From positions 1-39,565 of the forward strand of contig JBGPJC010000019.1 of assembly GCA_041485165.1 (NCBI GenBank): a DNA stretch of 39,565 nucleotides, read 5' to 3'. Made by a program: the position numbers and the translations under genes. Below, one piece after another: positions 1-7,640 of this stretch. The notes under the pieces are model-generated. The model did no database searches. It was not told the origin of the DNA and saw nothing but the letters and a program-made list of their open reading frames with translations. The stretch is from JAAFGT01 sp041485165. GTDB taxonomy: Bacteria; Acidobacteriota; Terriglobia; Acidiferrales; UBA7541. Numbering within the stretch: the first letter of the stretch is position 1; each line of letters opens with the position of its first letter.

Positions 1-618
1 AACCTGGCGGAATACTGCGACGTTTTCGTCGAACACGGCGCATTCACGGTGCCCCAGGCCCGGCGGCTGTTTGCTGCGGCCCGGGCCTTGGGCTTGAAGC
101 CCCGCCTGCACGCCGAGCAGCTCACGCGCACCGACGGCGCCCGCCTGGCCATCGAAGTGGAAGCCGCCAGCGTCGACCATCTGGAGCACGTCAACGCCGG
201 CGATATCCGCGCGCTGGGCAAGTCCGATGTGGCCTGCACGCTGCTGCCGGGATGCGATTTTCATCTGGGGTTGCAGCGCTACGCTCCGGCTCGCGAGCTG
301 ATTTCCGCGGGCGCCATTGTCGCCCTGGCCACGGACTTCAACCCCGGCACCAGCCCCACGCTCAGTCTGCCGATGGCTATGTCGCTGGCTTGCACGCAGA
401 TGCGCATGACTCCGGCGGAAGCTCTGGCGGCGTGCACCATCAACGCGGCGTACGCGCTGGGGCGCCACGCGCGCATCGGCTCGCTCGAATCAGGCAAAGA
501 CGCCGACCTCGCCGTCTTCGAGCTATCCGACTACCGCGAAATCTCGTATTATTTTGGAGTCAACCACTGTTGTATGACGCTGAAGCACGGCAATGTGATC
601 TACAGCCGCGACTCCTGA
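1..618 (+). CDS. hutI: Imidazolonepropionase, 5'-truncated by window edge
   Basis: This is the C-terminal half of imidazolonepropionase, the amidohydrolase-family metalloenzyme that opens imidazolone-5-propionate to N-formimidoyl-L-glutamate, step three of histidine degradation. The reading frame is open from base 1, so the gene starts upstream; roughly 205 of about 410 residues are present. Family signatures are visible: DVFVEHGAF near the left edge, the HAEQL metal/substrate histidine segment, SVDHLEHV, and ATDFNPGTSP followed by the helix with MTPAEAL. It ends with TGA five bases before ftcD, so the two are very probably co-transcribed and act consecutively in the hut pathway. Nothing in the visible part looks degenerate. 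Confidence 0.93.
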   Translation, partial: NLAEYCDVFVEHGAFTVPQARRLFAAARALGLKPRLHAEQLTRTDGARLAIEVEAASVDHLEHVNAGDIRALGKSDVACTLLPGCDFHLGLQRYAPARELISAGAIVALATDFNPGTSPTLSLPMAMSLACTQMRMTPAEALAACTINAAYALGRHARIGSLESGKDADLAVFELSDYREISYYFGVNHCCMTLKHGNVIYSRDS

Positions 619-623
619 GGCCG

Positions 624-2156
624 ATGAAACGACTGATCGAATGCGTGCCGAATTTCTCCGAAGGCCGTGATGCCACCAAGGTCGACGCGCTGGTTGCGGC
701 CATGTGCGACGTCCCCGGCGTGGCCCTGCTCGACCGCGAGATGGACGCGGACCACAATCGTTGCGTCATCACGCTGGCGGGCGAGCCGGACGCGGTTGCC
801 GAAGCGTCGCTGCGCGGCGTGGGCAAAGCCCTCGAGCTGATTGACCTGACCAGACATTCCGGCGCGCACCCGCGCATGGGCGCTTGCGACGTGGTGCCGT
901 TCATCCCCGTGGATGGCGTGACGCTGGAAGATTGCGTGGCCCTGGCGCGCAAGGTCGGCCGCGAGATCTGGGAGCGCTACCGCGTCCCGGTCTACTATTA
1001 CGAAGCCGCAGCGCTGCGTCCTGGTCGTACCAACCTCGAAAACATTCGCAAGGGCCAGTTCGAGGGGCTGCGCGAAGAAGCGCCCATCAATCCCGACCGC
1101 GCGCCGGACGTTGGCGGCCCCGCGCTGCATCCCACCGCCGGCGCGACCGTAGTAGGCGCGCGCAAATTCCTGATCGCCTACAACATCAACCTGAACACGC
1201 CGGACCTCGAGATCGCAAAAAAAATCGCCAAGGCCATCCGCTTTTCGACCGGCGGGCTGCGTTATGCCAAAGCTATGGGCGTGGACTTGAAAGCGCGCAA
1301 ACTGGCGCAAGTCTCCATCAACATGACCGACTTCGAACAGACGCCGCTGCACCGCGTTTTCGAGATGGTCGAACGGGAGGCCAGGCGCTACGGCGTCATG
1401 ATTGTGGGCAGCGAGATTGTCGGTCTGGTGCCGCAAAAGTCGCTGGACATGGCCGCGGACTTCTACCTCCAGCTCGAGAATTTTTCCCCGGCGCAGGTCC
1501 TCGAAAACCGGCTGGCGGCGGCCCGCGAGGGACGTCCGCTCGACGAGAAGCGCGGCCTCGCGGCACTGGCGCAGCCTCTGCTCGACGCCGTAGCCGCGCC
1601 CACTCCCACGCCCGGCGGAGGATCGGTGGCGGCCCTGGCCGGGGCGCTGGCTGCGTCGCTGGGGCAGATGGTGGCGGCGATGTCGCGGCAGAAGAAGTCG
1701 CAGGCCGCCTACGCCGAACAGCTCACCGCAGCCCTGGACGAGTTGCGCGCGGCTGCGGACGCCCTGGGCGGCGCCGTGGACCGCGACGCCGCCGCTTACG
1801 ACGCGGTGATGGCGGCATTCCGGCTGCCCAAGGTCACCCCCCAGGAAGAATCCGCCCGCAAGGCGGCAATCCAGCGCGCCACCAGGGGCGCGACCGAGGT
1901 GCCGCTCGAAGTGGCCGAAACCGCCGCCGCACTCTACGAACTGCTCGGGCAACTTGAACCCCTCTCCAGCGCTTCTATGATTTCAGACCTCCGCGTGGGC
2001 CGGCTGATGGCCGCCGCGGCGGCACGCGGCGCGCTCGAGAACGTATCCATCAACCTCGAGTCCATCACCGACGCGGAATACGCCGCGGCGATGCGCGAGA
2101 AAGCAGCAGCGGTGGAATTGCGCATTGCCGGGAGTACGCTCGCTGCGCGAGAATAG
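624..2156 (+). CDS. ftcD: Glutamate formimidoyltransferase / formimidoyl-THF cyclodeaminase fusion
   Basis: A 510-aa bifunctional protein. Residues about 1-300 are the formimidoyltransferase (start MKRLIECVPNFSEGRD; RHSGAHPRMGACDVVPF substrate loop), which moves the formimidoyl group of N-formimidoylglutamate to tetrahydrofolate. The C-terminal ~200 residues are the cyclodeaminase, with PTPGGGSVAALAGALAASL and the helix SDLRVGRLMAAAAARGALEN. The ATG at 624 was chosen because the protein family begins MK(R)LIECVPNFSEGR; the open frame extends upstream only as a shadow of hutI. It sits five bases after hutI. The product cleanly links histidine breakdown to the one-carbon folate pool, which the glycine cleavage operon at 8.7-13.2 kb also feeds; that link is inference. 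Confidence 0.93.
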   Translation: MKRLIECVPNFSEGRDATKVDALVAAMCDVPGVALLDREMDADHNRCVITLAGEPDAVAEASLRGVGKALELIDLTRHSGAHPRMGACDVVPFIPVDGVTLEDCVALARKVGREIWERYRVPVYYYEAAALRPGRTNLENIRKGQFEGLREEAPINPDRAPDVGGPALHPTAGATVVGARKFLIAYNINLNTPDLEIAKKIAKAIRFSTGGLRYAKAMGVDLKARKLAQVSINMTDFEQTPLHRVFEMVEREARRYGVMIVGSEIVGLVPQKSLDMAADFYLQLENFSPAQVLENRLAAAREGRPLDEKRGLAALAQPLLDAVAAPTPTPGGGSVAALAGALAASLGQMVAAMSRQKKSQAAYAEQLTAALDELRAAADALGGAVDRDAAAYDAVMAAFRLPKVTPQEESARKAAIQRATRGATEVPLEVAETAAALYELLGQLEPLSSASMISDLRVGRLMAAAAARGALENVSINLESITDAEYAAAMREKAAAVELRIAGSTLAARE

Positions 2157-2211
2157 TAGCGATACATTCCAGCAGGCCCAGGCTGGCAGACCAAAGAGGT
2201 GAGGAACAACC

Positions 2212-3267
2212 ATGAGAAAGACAAGCGCAACGACCGGGCTGTTGGCGGTGGCGACTCTGCTGGCGTTTCTGCTGCCCGCCCCGGCGCGGGCCGGCTCGCT
2301 GAACCCTTCGGTGATCGGTATGTTCCCCAAGGACCTGGGCGAATTTGCTTATGCCGATCTGAAGACCGCCCGGCGCTATCCCTGGTTTGCTCAGCTAAAA
2401 GACCAGATCGTGCCGTCGCGCTACCGCCAGTTCGAATCCTTTCTGGCCGCCGCGGGCATTGATCCCAACACGCAGGTGGACGAGCTGGCCTGGGGCGCGC
2501 TGATGCGTGGGCCGCAGACGGTTCAGGCCAAGGCGGAGAACCCGGACGCCAAGACGGGTGATGGACAGCCCCGGCCGGACGAGGTGGCCTCAGGCGAGCA
2601 GATCGTGGGCATCGCCCTGGGAACATTTTCCCCGGACGCCGCGGAGAAATACTTTGCCAAACAGAAACTGCCGGTGGTCAAGCTGCGCGGCTTTACCTTG
2701 TTCGCCTACGGAAGCGGCGTGGGTCCCAACGACATCTTTTTCTTTTTCATCGACTCCAACACCGCGGCCTTCGGCCATCGCCACCTGCTCGAAAAACTGA
2801 TCGAAGTGCGTTATGGCGGCGAAGAGAGTTTTCTCCGCAACGAGAAGCTGTTCCCACTGGTGGATGAGGTGAACGGCCATGGCATCGTGTGGGCCGCGCT
2901 CGACGAGGGTTACACACGGCTGGGCATGAGCCAGGTGCTGCCCGAAGCGGCGCAATTCCCGGAGGCCGCCAAAATCATCACCCGGGTTAAGGCCATGACC
3001 ATCGAAGTGCTGGCCGACCGTGGCGTGGATACGCGCTTCCATTCCGTTTGTGGCTCCCCGGATGACGCCAGCACTCTCGCCCAGCTCATCCAGGCCGGGA
3101 TCCTCTATCGCCGCTACCAGGAGAGCAAGACCAATCCCGATCTGGCGCAAGCCCTCGACGGCGCCACCGTTTCCGCTCACGGCGACCGTCTGAACATCGG
3201 CCTGGCCCTGAGCGATGAGATGATGCTCGCCCTCCTGCGCAGGAATACGTTCGCGGTAAAGCTCTGA
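2212..3267 (+). CDS. Exported hypothetical protein
   Basis: A 351-aa protein with a clear Sec signal peptide (MRKTSATTG, then a hydrophobic core LLAVATLLAFLLP and an APARAGS cleavage region near residue 27). The mature part is soluble, with no further membrane segment, mixed alpha/beta composition and short segments such as GTFSPDAAEKYFAKQK and FFFFIDSNTAAFGHRHLLEKL. I do not recognise a catalytic motif. The ATG at 2212 follows a GAGGTGAGG ribosome site. It starts 55 bases after ftcD and may be read from the same transcript, although the leader between them has room for its own promoter. It resembles lineage-specific periplasmic proteins; function unknown. Confidence 0.8.
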   Translation: MRKTSATTGLLAVATLLAFLLPAPARAGSLNPSVIGMFPKDLGEFAYADLKTARRYPWFAQLKDQIVPSRYRQFESFLAAAGIDPNTQVDELAWGALMRGPQTVQAKAENPDAKTGDGQPRPDEVASGEQIVGIALGTFSPDAAEKYFAKQKLPVVKLRGFTLFAYGSGVGPNDIFFFFIDSNTAAFGHRHLLEKLIEVRYGGEESFLRNEKLFPLVDEVNGHGIVWAALDEGYTRLGMSQVLPEAAQFPEAAKIITRVKAMTIEVLADRGVDTRFHSVCGSPDDASTLAQLIQAGILYRRYQESKTNPDLAQALDGATVSAHGDRLNIGLALSDEMMLALLRRNTFAVKL

Positions 3268-3332
3268 CCTGGTTCGCAATCACCTTCCGCAATGGTGAAA
3301 GCTCGTGGCGCGTGGCAAGGAAGTGGAAAGCC

Positions 3333-3791
3333 CTAGCGGGAATTGTTGCCGGCACTCGATAGGTACTTGATCAGGCGCAGCCGGGAGACGGCGCCCTCCG
3401 TGTCGTATTGCACGCGGTCCACTAACTCCATCAGGCCGGCACCCGGCGCAGAGTTGGCTTTCCCGGGAGCGGCCACAAAAGCGTCCAGGCCAATCGCCGG
3501 AGCGCTGTCGCCGGAATAGGAGATGCGAATCTCCAGCCGGTCGGGAAATTCTTCCACGGTCACATCGATCGGGGCGGACGGAGATTCCGCGCGCTGGAAG
3601 GTGTCCAGGCAGGCCTGCTCCGCGGCGGACATCAACTGCTTCTGCACCGGCTCGTCAAGCCCCGCCTCCTGGGCGAAGTGCTCGACCGCGCCGGTCACCG
3701 CACCGACTAAGTGCGCATCAGCCGGAAGCCGCATGGTGACGCGTTTGGTATCAGCGGACACGTGAGTCTGGGTTGGCGATTCCAACGTCAC
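3333..3791 (-). CDS. Degenerate RsbW/HATPase-like anti-sigma-type protein
   Basis: About 152 aa if begun at the GTG at 3791, which has GGGAGG close upstream; TTG 3785, GTG 3761 and ATG 3734 are alternatives. The fold pattern is that of the GHKL ATP-binding proteins RsbW/SpoIIAB: the beta-strand VTMRLPADAHLVGAV, the helix LMSAAEQACLDTFQRA where the N-box belongs, then DRLEIRISYSG and the late box GAGLMELVDRVQYD. The N-box normally carries Glu-Ala-x-x-Asn; here the aligned positions read Q-A-C-L-D, and the DxGxG box is not recognisable (SGDSAPAIGLDAF). So ATP binding or kinase activity may be lost. It overlaps the 3' end of the upstream zinc-ribbon gene, implying translational coupling. Assignment is by pattern, moderately sure. 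Confidence 0.6.
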   Translation of the reverse strand: MTLESPTQTHVSADTKRVTMRLPADAHLVGAVTGAVEHFAQEAGLDEPVQKQLMSAAEQACLDTFQRAESPSAPIDVTVEEFPDRLEIRISYSGDSAPAIGLDAFVAAPGKANSAPGAGLMELVDRVQYDTEGAVSRLRLIKYLSSAGNNSR

Positions 3792-3936
3792 AGGCCTCCC
3801 GGCATTCCGGGCAGTAAAAGCGGCCGTCTTCTCCCATCTTGATGTTGTCCTGGCCTTGGCACATCCAGCAGAAGCGGTCGCAATCGCACTTCCACTCCTG
3901 CCGGTCGCACTGTGTGCAAAGAGTTTCTGCTGACAT
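3751..3936 (-). CDS. Small cysteine-rich zinc-ribbon protein
   Basis: A 61-aa protein starting MSAETLCTQCDRQEWKC at the ATG at 3936, with GAGG six bases upstream. It contains eight cysteines in CxxC-like pairs: CTQC, CDC, CWMC and a late CPEC followed by C, typical of small zinc ribbons that bind one or two Zn ions. The frame extends upstream but without a better start. It overlaps the start of the RsbW-like gene by about 40 bases, so the two are likely co-translated. A structural or regulatory metal site is inferred; no enzymatic function is suggested. Whether it partners the RsbW-like protein is a guess from gene order. Confidence 0.6.
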   Translation of the reverse strand: MSAETLCTQCDRQEWKCDCDRFCWMCQGQDNIKMGEDGRFYCPECREACDVGIANPDSRVR

Positions 3937-4074
3937 AGCACGCCTCGGCAGCACTATAAGCCACGCCTCGGGCGGCGACAAGCGGCTTCTCGCGGTGTGC
4001 GGCACCACGTCCACTACACCGCCAAACTAGCGCATTCCAATGGATTGGCCGCCCGCAAAGCCAATCATGAAAAT

Positions 4075-5568
4075 TTATTTCTGGCCGGAGAGTTCGGCAG
4101 CATGCGCGGCGCCCTGCAAAGCCCCGCGGCGCCCGGGGGCATTCGTGAGGGCCGTCTCAAATTCTTTCAACGCCAGGTCCGGGTGATTCTGCTCCAAAAG
4201 CAAGTAGCCAAGCTGTTCGCGGGCCGGAACGATCGGCCCTGGTGTTACCGGGAGCTTTTCGATGGCGTCCTCCTCATCGGCCGCCTCGCGCAGCAAAGCA
4301 ACGGCTTCACTTGGTTTACCGTCCGCTTGGGCCGCCCAGGCCATGACCTCGCGGACCAGAATGTCCACCTGAGTGGCCCAATAATCGTTGCCCGACGTGC
4401 GGAGCTGCACTGCGATCTCCCGTAATTTATCGATTTCCGTGCGAGCCTCTGCAGAGTGTCCGCTTCGAACCAGTCCGAGCCCTCGAGCCCAGACCGCAAT
4501 TGCTAATACGTGGGGCGGGGCCCCTGTCGGAGGAACGATGTTTGCAGCGTCAGCCCATTGACTCCGCTCAACCGCGTAACGCACCGGCATCGCGGTAAAG
4601 GCGTAACCTACTTTGAAATCGCCCGCGTCCAGCTGCGACCTGCTGCTCAGTTGCCTGATGATCTGCGCCGCATGTGTGTCAAGTCCACTTTGCAGATAGG
4701 CGTACACCAGATAATCCATGGCGTGAAGCTCTTCTCCCGGGTCGTCCTGCTGGTGTGCCGCATCCCTTGCCGCAAGGTTGGAAGCGATAGAGTCTTCCCA
4801 TAATCCGAGCCGCGTGAATATATGCGATGGCATGTGCAACGCATGCGGTGCTGAAGGTGCAATCTTTGCGTAGACTCTTGCCGCGCGAAGGCCTCGTGGT
4901 GCCATTTCCGCATTGTCGTAAGCATGGATGAGGTAGTGGGGGATTCCCGGGTGCTGCGGGTAAGCGCGGTAAAGCGGCTCAAGCAGATCGGCCGCCTGCT
5001 TCTGATTGGCATGCGTCTTGTCCGTAGGAGATGCGTTAGCCAAGAGTGCCAGCGCGTAAAACACTTGTGCTTCGGTATCCTTCCTATTCTCAGCCGCCAG
5101 ATCGCCCATGGCGCGCTCGTAGTTCAACGCCCGCGTGCGATAGGGAACGGTGCCAACGTCCTGGTAGATCAGGCCCAGCGCATTGATGAACTTGCGCTCG
5201 CGTTCGGAGCCCGCCCCGATCTGTTGCGCCAGTTGGATTTCCCGTTGGGCAGTCGAAATCGTGGCCGGCGAAAGGGGCGGGTCCCAAAGCTGGTGAAAGT
5301 GCGTCATGGCCATGCCCCAATGTGCCATCGCGCACCGAGGATCCAGTCCTGCCACTCCCCGGAATGCATCTTCGGCGGCGGTGTAAGCGAACGAGTGAAG
5401 CAGCGCGACGCCTCGTTCGAACTGCTTCTGCACTGCCGGAAGGCAGGAAATCGGAAACGATACTTTCCCCAATTTTTCAGGTGCGCTGTGGCGGTGTGCC
5501 TCTTGCGCGTCCAAAGAGGACGGAAGGATGAACAGCAGGGTGAGCAATACTCGCGACAAATGTGACAT
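4075..5568 (-). CDS. Exported tetratricopeptide-repeat protein
   Basis: A 497-aa protein. The ATG at 5568 was preferred over the one at 5580 because GGAGAGGGGG lies just before it. The N-terminus is a signal peptide (MSHLSRVLLTLLFILPSSLDAQ). The mature part is alpha-helical with TPR-like repeats (FERGVALLHSFAYTAAEDAF, AMAHWGMAMTHFHQLWDPP, HPGIPHYLIHAYDNAE, ALHMPSHIFTRLGLWEDSIA, and a C-terminal DLALKEFETALTNAPGRRGA). The His-rich motifs HYLIHAYD and HMPSHIF recur in a family of exported TPR proteins; their function is not established to my knowledge. It is monocistronic on the minus strand, with a long upstream region separating it from the low-GC island. Confidence 0.82.
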   Translation of the reverse strand: MSHLSRVLLTLLFILPSSLDAQEAHRHSAPEKLGKVSFPISCLPAVQKQFERGVALLHSFAYTAAEDAFRGVAGLDPRCAMAHWGMAMTHFHQLWDPPLSPATISTAQREIQLAQQIGAGSERERKFINALGLIYQDVGTVPYRTRALNYERAMGDLAAENRKDTEAQVFYALALLANASPTDKTHANQKQAADLLEPLYRAYPQHPGIPHYLIHAYDNAEMAPRGLRAARVYAKIAPSAPHALHMPSHIFTRLGLWEDSIASNLAARDAAHQQDDPGEELHAMDYLVYAYLQSGLDTHAAQIIRQLSSRSQLDAGDFKVGYAFTAMPVRYAVERSQWADAANIVPPTGAPPHVLAIAVWARGLGLVRSGHSAEARTEIDKLREIAVQLRTSGNDYWATQVDILVREVMAWAAQADGKPSEAVALLREAADEEDAIEKLPVTPGPIVPAREQLGYLLLEQNHPDLALKEFETALTNAPGRRGALQGAAHAAELSGQK

Positions 5569-5894
5569 CCCCCTCTCCATAGGCGTTTAGCACTCTCGTG
5601 AAATCCTGATGTTACCTTGAAGCCACGGAAAATGCCCTCCGGTTGAGTCTCGAGCCTTCTACATTGTGTCAAAGGCCTGGCTTGGAAGTGTGTTTGAGTC
5701 CAGGCGCACGTAAAGGGCCGGGATAGTAACATAGGCTTGCGAGGTTGCCTTTGCCCGCCAGTGGACGTGAGAGTCGGCGCAGCGGAGGTGTGGTCATTCC
5801 TGACGCCTTGGCGATTGTTCCCGAGCGAGGGCGTACCCGGAAGCAATCCAGTTGGCCGTATAACGCGCAAACCGGAAAGTGACCCACTACCCCG
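5569..5894. other. Intergenic region, no gene supported
   Basis: About 325 bases between the TPR gene and the left inverted repeat of the low-GC island. Short open frames here are not supported: none has a ribosome site plus recognisable sequence. The end of this stretch contains the first copies of the GGTAGTG-type repeat family. I see no clear sigma-70 promoter for the TPR gene. Confidence 0.6.
5880..5891 (-). repeat. Repeat R4, left arm of a 12-bp inverted pair
   Basis: TGACCCACTACC at 5880-5891 is the exact reverse complement of 6641-6652. The pair encloses 749 bases. Both arms belong to the GGTAGTG-type repeat family also seen at 5895-5918 and 8620-8644. Confidence 0.7.
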
Positions 5895-5906
5895 GGCCGG
5901 GTAGTG
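5885..5906. other. 22-base hairpin with 8-bp perfect stem
   Basis: CACTACCC, a six-base loop CGGGCC, then GGGTAGTG. The stem is perfect. It joins repeats R4 and R1 back to back, so it may be a fused pair of element ends rather than a terminator; no T-run follows. Confidence 0.6.
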
Positions 5907-5918
5907 TCCTAATTTGAA
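5895..5918 (+). repeat. Repeat R1, left inverted repeat of low-GC island
   Basis: GGCCGGGTAG followed by TGTCCTAATTTGAA (5905-5918). The last 14 bases are the exact reverse complement of 8620-8633, and the flanking GGCCGGG is also shared with the right copy, giving an imperfect inverted repeat of about 24 bp that brackets 5895-8644. Confidence 0.7.
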
Positions 5919-6002
5919 ATCCTAATACGTGAGCCGATTAGGAATAAAAACAGGTTTGGAAAGAAGGTTGCTCTGTTCTACCAGACCCTGCGCGAAAATT
6001 GA

Positions 6003-6212
6003 CTATCCGGGGGGTCGGCTAGGAGTAACGAAACTCGGAGGCTGAACGCGATTGCCTTCCGTGATCTTGACGAGAATGGCTGCGATAAGTTCTCCGCCAT
6101 AATGAAATGCGGTAACTACTTCAAATCCAGTTCTTGCAGCCTCGTTAAGTTTTGTTTGTAGGGACGGCAAACTATTCGCATCAATGACACTGTATTCGCG
6201 CTTAGTTGGCAT
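6003..6212 (-). CDS. Small DUF4177-like protein
   Basis: A 69-aa protein from the ATG at 6212 (MPTKREYSVIDANSL), with AGGAG eleven bases upstream; an upstream start at 6263 lacks such a site. The pattern YSVIDAN, a helix LQTKLNEAARTGFEVVTAF, and a final strand ELIAAILVKI matches the small beta-alpha-beta-beta layout of DUF4177-type proteins (aromatic strand, helix, G(W/F)E(V/L)V, terminal ILxK). The biochemical role of that family is unknown. It is AT-rich like the rest of the island. Assignment is by shape rather than by a diagnostic residue. Confidence 0.5.
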   Translation of the reverse strand: MPTKREYSVIDANSLPSLQTKLNEAARTGFEVVTAFHYGGELIAAILVKITEGNRVQPPSFVTPSRPPG

Positions 6213-6678
6213 GAGTAGGTTATCTCCTGGGTAGAGTCTGGGCGAATATAAAGCGAATGTCAAGCGGGTTATCTGAAGGATAGTGACTCACCGTGTTGAG
6301 CTACGGCCCGATCCCTACGTTCTGCCGTTTACAGCACTATATAATAGCGCGGTTCGTACAGCGTGGTGCCCCTATCATCGAGTTTCTTTGGCCCGAAGAC
6401 CACGATTACCTCGATGGGATTAAAACACTTCATAGGACTCTCACCTCCTTTCCGCGACGCATAGGCCGCGTGCTCTGTACGGCTTACGTGCAGAAAGTTT
6501 TATCGGGAAGGGCCGTAGCTCGGAAGATTTATACCATTAGTTAAGTACGGAAAGAAGTTCTCCCAGATATGGTTGGGGCGAGCGTGGCTCAGTTTGCGAG
6601 TGTTTTTCCCGTCCTAATCCGGTCAATTGCGCTTGCGCTTGGTAGTGGGTCAGTTTGAAATTTGGAGGTCAGACGAAG
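6213..6678. other. Island spacer with doubtful open frame and repeat R2
   Basis: About 465 bases. A GTG-initiated 83-codon frame at 6293-6544 is present but has no ribosome site and no recognisable sequence, so it is not called. Downstream lie GTCCTAATCC (6611-6620) and repeat R2 (6641-6660). Confidence 0.5.
6641..6660 (+). repeat. Repeat R2 of the GGTAGTG family
   Basis: GGTAGTGGGTCAGTTTGAAA. Its first 12 bases are the exact reverse complement of 5880-5891, and it resembles R1 in GGTAGTG and TTTGAAAT. It sits directly before the ribosome site of the gene at 6679. Confidence 0.65.
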
Positions 6679-6999
6679 ATGTCATTCAACTGGTATAATA
6701 GGTATATAGAGGCAGAACCCATGACTGACGCAAAAGCAGACCAAGTTTTCAAAGACCTCTTGTGGGAGTATACACAAGACCGGAAGAAGGTAGATGCCAT
6801 CCAAGTAGAATTGAATAAGCTGGCGGATTCTTTCCGAAACCTTGCCACTAGGCTCGGAAATCCCTCTCAGGCGACGCTTGATGAGGCAGCCATTATTCAG
6901 GATGTAGAAAAAATGTGCGCACATGTAGAACAATCTAAGCAGCTTGGGCAGAAGATAGCACAAGCGAAAACAGCCCTACAGAAGCAGGGAATCGTATGA
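6679..6999 (+). CDS. Small helical hypothetical protein
   Basis: A 106-aa protein starting MSFNWYNRYIEAEPM at the ATG at 6679, ten bases after GGAGGT. An upstream in-frame ATG at 6655 lies within repeat R2 and lacks a ribosome site. The body is highly charged and predicted all-helical, probably coiled coil (for example KKVDAIQVELNKLADSFRNL and QSKQLGQKIAQAKTALQKQ). No signal peptide or membrane segment. Not recognised. Codon usage is AT-richer than the flanking chromosome, as in the other island genes. Confidence 0.55.
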   Translation: MSFNWYNRYIEAEPMTDAKADQVFKDLLWEYTQDRKKVDAIQVELNKLADSFRNLATRLGNPSQATLDEAAIIQDVEKMCAHVEQSKQLGQKIAQAKTALQKQGIV

Positions 7000-7044
7000 G
7001 CCGCACCTTCGGCACTTACATAAGACTGGCAGCCCCGCCGCCCG

Positions 7045-7425
7045 CTAGTTGCAATGCCTAAGTGTTCCGTCTAGGTCAACAACCATTCCAGGGTATCGCT
7101 TGCAAACGGAAGCGCGTAGGTCGTAGAAAGTCTGATTAAAGCCTGCCAAAGGCATAATGCTTCGTTTTCCGCTTTTCTCGCCGTTCCGTATAGCCGTCAT
7201 GCTGATCTGCATTTTGTTAAGCATTATCATTTGCTTGACCAATTCAAGCGTTTCTTCCGGTTTTCGCTTGGTGAGCGAATCGTTAACAATTACAGCGTCT
7301 ATCTGTCCCAAAACGTCAATTGCTTTTACTTCTGATGGGGTTTCGGAATTGTCTTGTGAGTTGGCGGGCCAAACGAACATTAACAGAACTACTGTTGCCA
7401 CAGCGAAGGTTTTCGGCGTTTGCAT
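7045..7425 (-). CDS. Exported hypothetical protein
   Basis: A 126-aa protein from the ATG at 7425, seven bases after GGAGG; an earlier start at 7443 is less well placed. The N-terminus is a signal peptide (MQTPKTFAVATVVLLMFVWPANSQ). The mature domain of about 100 residues is charged and mixed, with helix EETLELVKQMIMLNKMQISM and a single late pair of cysteines (SVCKRYPG and the C-terminal HCN). No known family recognised. It is divergent from the KGG mini-gene, 56 bases away, so the shared gap may hold both promoters. Confidence 0.6.
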   Translation of the reverse strand: MQTPKTFAVATVVLLMFVWPANSQDNSETPSEVKAIDVLGQIDAVIVNDSLTKRKPEETLELVKQMIMLNKMQISMTAIRNGEKSGKRSIMPLAGFNQTFYDLRASVCKRYPGMVVDLDGTLRHCN

Positions 7426-7445
7426 ACATTGGCCTCCACTCAAAT

Positions 7446-7475
7446 TTGACTACGTAAGCCGTTTTCGTATATAAT
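7446..7475 (+). promoter_or_regulatory. Sigma-70-type promoter of the KGG mini-gene
   Basis: TTGACT (7446-7451), an 18-base spacer, then a perfect TATAAT (7470-7475). The start codon at 7482 is only six bases beyond the -10 box, so transcription would begin at or next to the ATG, giving a leaderless or near-leaderless mRNA. Confidence 0.7.
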
Positions 7476-7481
7476 ACGACT

Positions 7482-7640
7482 ATGGCTAGGATACCACCAG
7501 AATTAAGCGCCTACCTATCGAAGCTAGGCAAGAAGGGCGGTAAGAAAGGCGGGCCGGCTAGGGCCGCTGCGATGACAGCAGAGCAACGGAGTGAATCGGC
7601 ACGGAAGGCGGTAACAGCGAGGTGGGCTAAAGCAAAGTAA
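7482..7640 (+). CDS. KGG-motif basic mini-protein
   Basis: A 52-aa protein: MARIPPELSAYLSKLGKKGG, then a KKGGPARAAAMTAEQRSE stretch and a C-terminal SARKAVTARWAKAK. It is strongly basic and shows the recurring GG-x-ARA ... (T/S)xEQRSExARKAxxARW pattern found in short proteins of many bacteria and mobile elements, often annotated as KGG or stress-induced mini-proteins. DNA or RNA binding is plausible but not shown here. There is no Shine-Dalgarno; the promoter placement suggests leaderless translation. Its 3' end overlaps the stop codon of the convergent Ntn-hydrolase gene by 14 bases. Confidence 0.7.
   Translation: MARIPPELSAYLSKLGKKGGKKGGPARAAAMTAEQRSESARKAVTARWAKAK

Noticed and set aside
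600..1952. Long minus-strand frame antisense to ftcD
   Set aside because: Shadow of a clear ftcD gene; no signal of its own.
6293..6544. 83-codon GTG-started frame in the island
   Set aside because: No ribosome site, no recognisable family, and the composition does not look coding.
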